DNA of 64,000 nucleotides. It comes from Actinacidiphila acidipaludis (lineage in GTDB: Bacteria; Actinomycetota; Actinomycetes; Streptomycetales; Streptomycetaceae). A model generated the notes under the pieces. The model was not told the DNA's origin. It did no database searches and was given only the letters and a program-made list of their open reading frames with translations. The translations under genes and the position numbers were made by a program. Below are positions 15,690-22,129 of the stretch, piece by piece. The DNA lies in contig NZ_JAINZZ010000031.1 in NCBI RefSeq assembly GCF_019890725.1, positions 1 through 64,000 on the forward strand, in the 5' to 3' direction. Numbering within the stretch: position 1 is the stretch's first letter; every line of letters begins with the position of its first letter.

Positions 15690-17522
15690 GTGCTCTTTCG
15701 ATCTCGCGCGCACGCAGTGGCGCGCCGTCGTGGCCGTCTGATCGCGGCCTGCACGACCGGCGCGGTGGCCGCGGGCGCGCTCGCGCTCGGCCCCGCGGGC
15801 GTCGCCCGGGCGGACGGCGCCGGGCCCAGCGGCAGTGCGTGGAAGGCCACTTCGGCGCGCGCCGGCGCGTCGGGCCCGGCCGGTCCCTCCCGCACCTCGG
15901 ACCTCGCCGGCGCCTCCCGCACCTCCGCCCTGGCCGGCCGGCATCCCACCGTCGTCCTGCCGCACCACAAGACGGTGCTGTCCGCAGCGGCCGCGGCCGA
16001 CGCCCTGGTCACCCCGCGCTACGACGTGGACGGCGACGGCCTCGAGGACTTCATCACGCAGGAGATCGACGGCACCGTCCACCAGCTCGGCAGCGTCGCC
16101 GACAAGTGGACCCCGCTCGGCCAGAGTCCGGTCATGTACCGCGACATCCTCACGCCCGGGAACCTGACGGCGGGCATCGCCGGCCCCGAGGTGCTGTCGC
16201 TGACCACCACCGGCCGCCTCTCGCTGTGGGACCACACCGCGTTCCCCACCGGGACGCCGGTGTGGACCGGCATCGGCTGGCAGATCTACAACAAGGTCGT
16301 CGCGGTCGGCGACATCGACGGCGACGGCTGGGGCGACCTGCTCGCCCGCACCCCGTCCGGCGACCTGTTCCTCTACAAGGGCACCGGCAGCGCCACCGCG
16401 CCCTTCGCCGCCCGCGTCAAGGTCGGCAACGGCTACGGCGTCTACGACCAGCTCATCGGCGCCGGCGACATCACCGCCACCGGCCACGAGACGCTGGTCG
16501 CCCGCGACCTCGACGGCGACCTGTGGATGTACACCCTCGACGGCACCGCCGCCGACCCGCTGTCCGCGCGCGTGAAGATCGGCACCGGCTGGAACGTCTA
16601 CAACCAGCTCGTCGGCGCCGGCGACGAGAAGGGCGCGGTCGGCGGCATCTTCGGCCGCGCGCTGAACGGCGACCTCTACTGGTACGAGGGCACCGGGACG
16701 GGCACCGGCACCGCGACGCTCACCGCCCGGTCCAGGATCAGCACCGACTGGAACAGCCAACTGGTCGTCGGCCAGGGCAGCGTCCCGATGTGGGGCAGGA
16801 ACGACCTGTTCGGCCAGACCTCCGGCGGCAACCTCTATTACTACTACGGCAATCTCGACGGCGCCCTCAGCGCCCGGCTGGCCGTCGGCGACGCCGGAGC
16901 GTGGAGGGGCAGCCGCCTGCTCACCTCGGTGTCGCTGTCCCAGCAGGACGAGGAGCCGCTGCTGGAGATCTACAACGGCACGCTCTACAACGACACTCCG
17001 GGCTTCGAGACGGTGCGCAGCAGCGGGTGGGGCGGGTACGACTCCGTCTTCGGCCCCGGCGACCTCAACGGCGACGGCAACGCCGACCTCCTCGCGCGCG
17101 ACACCGGCGGGGTCCTGTGGCTGCTGACCGGCAAGGGCAACGGCACGTTCTACGGCCGGGCCAGGGTCGGTGCCGGCTGGGGCGGCTACAACGCGCTGAC
17201 CGGCGCGGGCGACATCAACGGCGACGGCATCCCCGACATCGTGGCCCGCGCCGGCAACGGCCACCTCTACCTGTACCTCGGGACCGGCGTCGGCTCCGCG
17301 CCGTTCAGGTCCCGCCAGGACATCGGCGCCGGCTGGAACATCTACTCCCGGCTCGCCGCCCCCGGCGACCTCGACGGCGACGGCCGCGCGGACCTCGTGG
17401 GCGCGACCCCGGGCGGGCGGCTCTACCGCTACAGCGGCTCGGGCCGCACCGGCACCGCCACCTTCGGGCCCCGCGTCGAGATCGGCACGGCGGGCTGGAA
17501 CACGTACAGCGCGATCTTCTGA
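15690..17522 (+). CDS. Secreted FG-GAP/VCBS-repeat protein
   Basis: 610 residues starting at GTG 15690 behind GGGGGGA. An Arg-rich N-terminus (ARRRGRLIAA) and hydrophobic core end in GVARADG, a plausible signal peptidase site, so the protein is exported; the paired arginines leave the Tat route possible. The mature part is a beta-propeller built from repeats, at least five with a calcium loop of the type DxDGDGxxDLL (DVDGDGLED, DIDGDGWGD, DLNGDGNAD, DINGDGIPD, DLDGDGRAD). Such propellers bind calcium and often sugars or proteins at the surface. No catalytic domain is attached. The ligand is unknown. Confidence 0.86.
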   Translation: MLFRSRAHAVARRRGRLIAACTTGAVAAGALALGPAGVARADGAGPSGSAWKATSARAGASGPAGPSRTSDLAGASRTSALAGRHPTVVLPHHKTVLSAAAAADALVTPRYDVDGDGLEDFITQEIDGTVHQLGSVADKWTPLGQSPVMYRDILTPGNLTAGIAGPEVLSLTTTGRLSLWDHTAFPTGTPVWTGIGWQIYNKVVAVGDIDGDGWGDLLARTPSGDLFLYKGTGSATAPFAARVKVGNGYGVYDQLIGAGDITATGHETLVARDLDGDLWMYTLDGTAADPLSARVKIGTGWNVYNQLVGAGDEKGAVGGIFGRALNGDLYWYEGTGTGTGTATLTARSRISTDWNSQLVVGQGSVPMWGRNDLFGQTSGGNLYYYYGNLDGALSARLAVGDAGAWRGSRLLTSVSLSQQDEEPLLEIYNGTLYNDTPGFETVRSSGWGGYDSVFGPGDLNGDGNADLLARDTGGVLWLLTGKGNGTFYGRARVGAGWGGYNALTGAGDINGDGIPDIVARAGNGHLYLYLGTGVGSAPFRSRQDIGAGWNIYSRLAAPGDLDGDGRADLVGATPGGRLYRYSGSGRTGTATFGPRVEIGTAGWNTYSAIF

Positions 17523-17606
17523 GCCGGATGCCGGGACCCGGGAGCCGGAAGCGATGAGCCGCGGCCGCAGCCCGTGGGGAGGGACCGGCAGGAGCAGCGG
17601 CAGCGG

Positions 17607-18662
17607 TCATCCGGGCCGCGTCGCCCCGGCGAAGGGCATCTCCGAGATGGCGGCGATGCGCACCGGGGCGCCGGGGTGCGGCGCGTGGATCATCTGGCCG
17701 TCGCCGATGTACAGGCCCACGTGCGAGACGCCGGAGTAGAAGAACACCAGGTCGCCGGGGCGCAGTTGGGACTCCGGCACCCGCGTCCCGGCGTTGATCT
17801 GGGTGTAGGTGGTACGCGGCAGGGACACGCCCGCGGACTTCCACGCCGCCTGCGTCAGGCCCGAACAGTCGTAGGCGCTGGGCCCGGTGGCGCCCCAGAC
17901 ATACGGGAGGCCCAGCGCGCGGTAGGCGAACGCGACGGCCTGGGCGGCCCGGGCCGAGGGCGCGCCGGCGACCGTGGACAGCGGCGGCCGGACGATGGAG
18001 CGGTCGGCCGCGGCCGGGCCGGAGCCGGGACCGTCCGAGGCGGCGACCGCCGCCCGGTCGGCCGGGCTGAGCAGGGCGAGCAGCGCCTGCGCCTCCGCGA
18101 GGGTGTGCTGCACGGTCTGCTTGCGGTGCGCGAGCCTGGTCTGCGCGTCCTGGAGGGTGGACAGCCGGTCCGCGGCCTCGGCCCGCGTCTGGTCCATGTC
18201 GCGCTGCTCGGCGGTCAGCCGGGCCAGTGCCGCGGCCTGCCGGTCGCCCAACTGGTCGAGCATCCTGGCCTGTTCCAGGTAGTGCTGCGGCGCCGAGCTC
18301 AGCGCGAGCTGCAGCGTCGGGTCGAGGGAGCCGGCCCGGTACTGCGCCGCCGCGACCGTGCCCAGGGCGTCCCGGGTCGCGTTGACCGCGGCGGCCTTGC
18401 GGGCCAGCTCGTCCTGGAGGCCGTTCACCGCCTGCTGCGCGGTGTCCACCTGCTGCTTCGCGTCGTCGTACTGCTCGGCCGCCTGCTCCGCCTCCCGGTA
18501 GAGCGCCTCGACCTTCGTCCTCACCTCGGCCGGTGTCGGCCGGGGCTCCGCGTTCCCGGTCTCGCCGAACAGGGACACCGAGGCGGCGGAGGCGAGGGCC
18601 ACGGTGCAGGCGGCGCGGGAGGCGGTCGTGCGAGGTCGGGGCGGGCGACTGTGGGAGGCCAT
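17607..18662 (-). CDS. Secreted NlpC/P60 peptidoglycan endopeptidase (copy 1)
   Basis: 351 residues. A signal peptide (TVALASAASVSLFGETGNAEP) is followed by a long coiled coil (about residues 45-215) and a C-terminal NlpC/P60 domain. The catalytic Cys is in YDCSGLTQAAW, the His in VSHVGLYIG, and the third residue in MIHAPHPG. It would cut the D-Glu-DAP stem peptide bond, like RipA. GGAGG precedes ATG 18662. The 5' leader is highly structured (18740-18798) but lacks the c-di-AMP motif seen upstream of copy 2. It is the first of three paralogues in 4.3 kb. Confidence 0.92.
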   Translation of the reverse strand: MASHSRPPRPRTTASRAACTVALASAASVSLFGETGNAEPRPTPAEVRTKVEALYREAEQAAEQYDDAKQQVDTAQQAVNGLQDELARKAAAVNATRDALGTVAAAQYRAGSLDPTLQLALSSAPQHYLEQARMLDQLGDRQAAALARLTAEQRDMDQTRAEAADRLSTLQDAQTRLAHRKQTVQHTLAEAQALLALLSPADRAAVAASDGPGSGPAAADRSIVRPPLSTVAGAPSARAAQAVAFAYRALGLPYVWGATGPSAYDCSGLTQAAWKSAGVSLPRTTYTQINAGTRVPESQLRPGDLVFFYSGVSHVGLYIGDGQMIHAPHPGAPVRIAAISEMPFAGATRPG

Positions 18663-18994
18663 GGCGGCCGTCCCTCCTTCCGGGGGTGGGGCCCGGCGGC
18701 GCCTGCACGGGGGAACAGGACGCCGCCGGACCTCGGCGGAGGTGGCCGCCCGCCGTGGTGACGACGACGGGGCGTCGACGGCGGGGGATCGGCCACCTGT
18801 CGAGCGACGCTAAACCTCCGGCGGGCCTTCGCGGGGGCGTTGGACCGGGACTGGTCTGCTTCCGGCCGGGCCCGACCGGAACCGACCGTCGTTCGACGGG
18901 TGACCTGCCCGCTTCGGTGCCCGCCGTGACCGATGCGCCCGGAACCCCACCCCGCCCGCCTGGTGGTGCTAAGGGCGCGGTTAGGGTCCCGCCC
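18663..18994. other. Divergent intergenic region with a structured leader for NlpC/P60 copy 1
   Basis: No gene is seen in these 332 bases. On the reverse strand AGGTGGCCG and CCCGCCGT pair with ACGGCGGG and CGGCCACCT (between 18740 and 18798), forming a long two-part hairpin about 80 bases before the NlpC start. TAGCGT just upstream of it could be the -10. On the forward strand TAGGGT (18982-18987) lies 7 bases before the start of the next gene. Confidence 0.5.
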
Positions 18995-19354
18995 ATGGAC
19001 ACCCTGATCAATGTGTTTGTCGGCCTGCACATCCTGGGCATCGCCGCCCTGCTGGGCGGCTACCTCACCCAGCTGAAGGTGATGGGCAACGGCGGCGCGC
19101 AGCTGCGCTTCGTCCCCGGCATGCTCTACGGCGCCGCCACGATGCTGGTGACCGGCGTGACGCTGGTCGCCCTGACGAACGCCCACCACCATCCCGTGGA
19201 CAACGTCAAGATCGGCGTCAAGCTCGCGGTGCTGGTGGTCATCCTCGGCCTGCTCTACGTCAAGCGCGACGAGGAGCGCATCGACCGTGCGACGTTCGGC
19301 GCGGTGGGCGCGCTGACCGTGGTCAACATCTTCATCGCGGTGCTCTGGACGTAG
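18995..19354 (+). CDS. Small four-helix membrane protein
   Basis: 119 residues with four predicted spans (about 5-25, 40-60, 72-88 and 100-118) and no catalytic motif. I do not recognise a functional family. The -10-like TAGGGT ends 7 bases before ATG 18995, predicting a leaderless mRNA. It lies between two reverse-strand NlpC/P60 genes; a shared terminator hairpin at 19357-19389 separates it from copy 2. Confidence 0.75.
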   Translation: MDTLINVFVGLHILGIAALLGGYLTQLKVMGNGGAQLRFVPGMLYGAATMLVTGVTLVALTNAHHHPVDNVKIGVKLAVLVVILGLLYVKRDEERIDRATFGAVGALTVVNIFIAVLWT

Positions 19355-19356
19355 CA

Positions 19357-19389
19357 GGGCGCCGGCCCGGTCGTCCCGGTCCGGCGCCC
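19357..19389. terminator. Shared terminator of converging genes
   Basis: GGGCGCCGG (19357-19365) pairs perfectly with CCGGCGCCC (19381-19389), 3 bases after the forward stop and 45 bases after the reverse stop. It can serve both directions. Confidence 0.6.
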
Positions 19390-19433
19390 GTGGTGCGCGC
19401 GTGGCCCGCGGGCCACCGGTGCGCGAGGGGCCG

Positions 19434-20471
19434 TCAGGCCACGCGGCGCGCGGCCGCGAACGGCATCCAGCTCATCGGGGCGATCTCCACGGTCGCGCCG
19501 GTGTGCGGGGCGTGCACGACCTGGCCGTTGCCGAGGTAGATCCCGACGTGGGAGATGCCCGAGTAGAAGAAGACCAGGTCGCCCGGCTGCAGGTCCGACT
19601 CGGACACCGCCACGCCGTCCTTGACCTGGTCCCAGGTGGTGCGGCCGATGGTGACGCCCGCCGCGCGGTACGCGGCCTGGGTCAGCCCGGAGCAGTCGTA
19701 GGCGTTCGGGCCGGTGCCGCCGGAGACGTACGGCTTGCCGCGCTGCGCGAGCGCGAACTGGATGGCCGCCGCGGCGCGGCCGGTGGCCGGGCCGCTGTAG
19801 GTGTAGCTGCTGGTGGCCTTCGACGTCGAGGGCGTCAGCGCGGCGAGCTTGGTCCGCTGGGCCGCGGTGAGGCTGTTCAGCAGCTTCTGTGCGGCCGCCA
19901 GCTTCGTCTGCAGGTTCTTCTTCTCGGTGCCGAGCTGGTTCTGCGCGCTGGTGAGCTGGTTCAGGCTCGAGGTGGCCTGCGCCCGCTGGATGTTCGCCTG
20001 CTCCTGCTGGACCTTGAAGGTCTGCAGGGCCTGCTCCTGCGTGGTGGAGAGGCGGTCCATCATGTGCGTCGTCTGCAGGAACTGCTCCGGGTTGTCGGAG
20101 AGCAGCAGCTGCGTGGTCTGGTCGAGGCCGCCGTCGCGGTACTGCGCGGTGGCGAACTGCCCCAGGACCCGCCGGGTCTCGTTCATCTGCTGGGTCTTCC
20201 GGGCGACCTCGGTCAGCAGCTGGTTGGCCTTGGCGCGCTGCGCCTCGGTCTTCTCCTTGGCCTGGTCGTACTGCTGCGTGGCCGTCTCTGCCTGCTGGTT
20301 GAGCGAGTCGATCTGCTTCTTCACCTCGGTGATCGAGGGCTTGGCAGGTGCCGCGTTCGCGGTCTCGCTCATCAGGGTGACGGACGCCAGTGCCGCTGCG
20401 GTGACTCCGACCGCCGCGCGCGGGGCGGCGCTGGCGAGAATCCGGGTACGCGGCTTGCGGTGCGACGCCAC
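19434..20471 (-). CDS. Secreted NlpC/P60 endopeptidase (copy 2), under c-di-AMP riboswitch control
   Basis: 345 residues from GTG 20471 behind GGAAGGAG. It has a signal peptide ending near ETANAAP, a coiled coil (about residues 45-215) and a NlpC/P60 domain with YDCSGLTQAAY, the ISHVGIYLG histidine and QVVHAPHTG. It is expected to cleave peptidoglycan stem peptides outside the cell. The 180-base leader contains a clear ydaO-type riboswitch, so export of this hydrolase should fall or rise with c-di-AMP; in Streptomyces this element is known upstream of cell-wall hydrolases such as rpfA. Neighbouring copies 1 and 3 lack it. Confidence 0.93.
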   Translation of the reverse strand: MASHRKPRTRILASAAPRAAVGVTAAALASVTLMSETANAAPAKPSITEVKKQIDSLNQQAETATQQYDQAKEKTEAQRAKANQLLTEVARKTQQMNETRRVLGQFATAQYRDGGLDQTTQLLLSDNPEQFLQTTHMMDRLSTTQEQALQTFKVQQEQANIQRAQATSSLNQLTSAQNQLGTEKKNLQTKLAAAQKLLNSLTAAQRTKLAALTPSTSKATSSYTYSGPATGRAAAAIQFALAQRGKPYVSGGTGPNAYDCSGLTQAAYRAAGVTIGRTTWDQVKDGVAVSESDLQPGDLVFFYSGISHVGIYLGNGQVVHAPHTGATVEIAPMSWMPFAAARRVA

Positions 20472-20493
20472 AGCGGGCGACTCCTTCCGTGGA

Positions 20494-20626
20494 CCGCCGA
20501 CCGGGTTAGCTGACGGGTTCGGGCTGGGAAGGCTCCCCTACGGAAAGACGCTTGTCGGCGTCTGTCCCGATTCACCCCAAAGGTGCTGGTGGGTCCCCGG
20601 TTCCGGCCGCCGGCCGGATTAGGCGG
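20494..20626 (-). promoter_or_regulatory. c-di-AMP (ydaO-yuaA) riboswitch
   Basis: On the reverse strand the leader holds the hallmarks of this class in order: a closing stem (CCGCC with GGCGG), GAACCGGGGACCCA, TTTGGGGTGAATCGGG, a variable hairpin, GTAGGGGAGCC, then CCCGAACCCGTCAGCTAACC. It ends just before the RBS of NlpC/P60 copy 2. Class assignment rests on motif recognition. In other Streptomyces ligand binding lowers expression; the platform here is not obvious. Confidence 0.85.
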
Positions 20627-20680
20627 AGGTGACGTGCTGCCGGCACTTGCACCGGCGGGAGACAGGTCACCTAGCGGGCT

Positions 20681-20686
20681 ACGGTA
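20681..20686 (-). promoter_or_regulatory. Candidate promoter of the riboswitch transcript
   Basis: TACCGT on the reverse strand, with TTCCCA 18 bases further upstream, would start transcription near 20674, about 50 bases before the riboswitch. Two direct repeats lie at 20717-20746, in an activator position. Confidence 0.4.
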
Positions 20687-20716
20687 ATCAACTCTCGCGA
20701 CTGTTGGGAAGTTTGG

Positions 20717-20746
20717 ATCGCAATGTGACCGAAATCGCTTTGTGAT
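20717..20746. repeat. Direct repeats upstream of the riboswitch promoter
   Basis: ATCGCAATGTGAC (20717-20729) and ATCGCTTTGTGAT (20734-20746) match at 10 of 13 positions, 17 bases apart, in an unusually AT-rich patch. They are candidate binding sites for an activator; TGTGA half sites are reminiscent of Crp, but that is only a suggestion. Confidence 0.45.
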
Positions 20747-20775
20747 CTTACGGTTGGTGACAGTGATTCAGGGGG

Positions 20776-21897
20776 TCAATACGGGCGAACGGCCGCGTAG
20801 AAGGGCATTTCCGTGATCGGAGCGATCTTGACGACCGTGCCCGTGTGCGGAGCGTGAATCATCTCGCCGTTGCCGATGTAGAGACCGACGTGGCTGACGT
20901 CGCTGAAGAAGAAGATCAGGTCCCCCGGCTGGAGGTTGGACTCCGAGACCCGGGTGCCGACGTTCACCTGGTCGTAGGTGGTGCGCGGCAGCGTGATCCC
21001 GGCCGCCTTGTAGGCCGCCTGGGTCAGACCCGAGCAGTCGAACGAGCCGGGGCCGGTCGCTCCCCATACGTACGGCTTGCCGAGCTGGTTGCGGGCGAAG
21101 GCGATCGCCTGTTCGGCGACCGAGGAGTTGACCGGGGCGGTGGGCGTGGTGCCGCCGGTCTTCGCGGCCGCCTTGGCCGCCGCCTCCTGCGCGGCCTTCT
21201 CCTTCGCCGCGAGCGCCGCGGCCTTCGCGCGGGCCTCCTGCTCCTGCTTGGCGGCCAGCGCGGCCAGCCGCGCCTTCTCCTGCGCGGTGAGGCTGTTGAG
21301 CAGATGCTGGGCCTCGCCCAGCTTGGTCTGCACGGTCTGCTTGGCGGTCTTCAGCTTCGCCTGCTGCGTGGTGAGCGTCGCCAGGCTCTTGGCCGCCTCC
21401 ACGCGCTCCTGCGTCGCGGCCACCTGCTGCACCCGGTACGACTCGACGGCCGCCTTCTGCCGCTGTGCGAGCACGTCGGTCAGGTGCAGTTGGTCGAGCA
21501 GGTCCTGCGGGCTGCCGGAGAGCATGTAGCGGGTCGTCGAGTCGTCTCCGCCGTCGCGGTACTGCGCGGCCGCGTACTGGCCGAGCTGACGGCGGGCGTC
21601 GTTGAGCGTCTGGGTCTTCCGGGCGACCTGCGCCAGGAGTTTGTCGACCTTGCTGTTCTGCTGGTCGGCCTGCTCCTTGGCGCCGTTGTAGTTCTGGGTG
21701 GCGACCTCGGCCTGGTGCATCAGGGAGTCGACCTTCGCCTTGACCTCGGCGATGGAGGGCTGGGAGGGGGCGGGCTGCGCGTGCGCGGTCTCGCTCAGCA
21801 GGGTCACGGTGGCGAGTGCCGCGGTCGTGATCCCCACCGCGGCACGGGGCCCGGGGGTGCTGAGTAGCGCGGTTCTGGCCTTACGGTGCGTCGCCAT
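20776..21897 (-). CDS. Secreted NlpC/P60 endopeptidase (copy 3)
   Basis: 373 residues, starting at ATG 21897 behind GAGAGGAG. A signal peptide (LATVTLLSETAHAQP) precedes a longer coiled coil (about residues 50-245) that includes an Ala/Lys/Glu-rich stretch (KAAALAAKEKAAQEAAAKAA), and then the NlpC/P60 domain with FDCSGLTQAAY, VSHVGLYIG and MIHAPHTG. It shares the leader and domain plan of copies 1 and 2, so the set arose by duplication. No riboswitch motif is present in its 5' region. It diverges from pcrA. Confidence 0.93.
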   Translation of the reverse strand: MATHRKARTALLSTPGPRAAVGITTAALATVTLLSETAHAQPAPSQPSIAEVKAKVDSLMHQAEVATQNYNGAKEQADQQNSKVDKLLAQVARKTQTLNDARRQLGQYAAAQYRDGGDDSTTRYMLSGSPQDLLDQLHLTDVLAQRQKAAVESYRVQQVAATQERVEAAKSLATLTTQQAKLKTAKQTVQTKLGEAQHLLNSLTAQEKARLAALAAKQEQEARAKAAALAAKEKAAQEAAAKAAAKTGGTTPTAPVNSSVAEQAIAFARNQLGKPYVWGATGPGSFDCSGLTQAAYKAAGITLPRTTYDQVNVGTRVSESNLQPGDLIFFFSDVSHVGLYIGNGEMIHAPHTGTVVKIAPITEMPFYAAVRPY

Positions 21898-22097
21898 GGC
21901 GGGCGGACTCCTCTCGGACGCGGACCGGTGCGGCTGGTGCGGGAACGTAGCCCAGGCCCGGCAGCGCTGGGAAGGCCGATGTCCGATAAGGCCCGATACC
22001 TTTTCGTAATCTTTTGCTCGAACGCGTGTCTCGTCACTCAGTGTGTTAATGGAGCCCCGCTGCGCGTCCGGCGGCCGGTTCCGCGAACCGGGACGGA

Positions 22098-22120
22098 GTG
22101 TCGGCGGGGCGGCCTAGACT
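22098..22120 (+). promoter_or_regulatory. PafBC-type (RecA-independent) DNA-damage promoter of pcrA
   Basis: GTGTCGGCG (22098-22106), exactly 8 bases, then TAGACT (22115-22120). This matches the published actinobacterial motif tTGTCRGtg-N8-TAnnnT except at the first T and one weak position. It ends 9 bases before the start codon region and its RBS AGGAGG. A DNA-repair helicase is an expected member of this regulon. Confidence 0.65.
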
Positions 22121-22129
22121 CAGGAGGCG

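Noticed and set aside
18663..18860. Second c-di-AMP riboswitch before NlpC/P60 copy 1
   Set aside because: The leader is structured but lacks the GGGGTGAATC and AGCTAACC hallmarks.
21898..22060. c-di-AMP riboswitch before NlpC/P60 copy 3
   Set aside because: No ydaO hallmark sequence in the reverse-strand leader.
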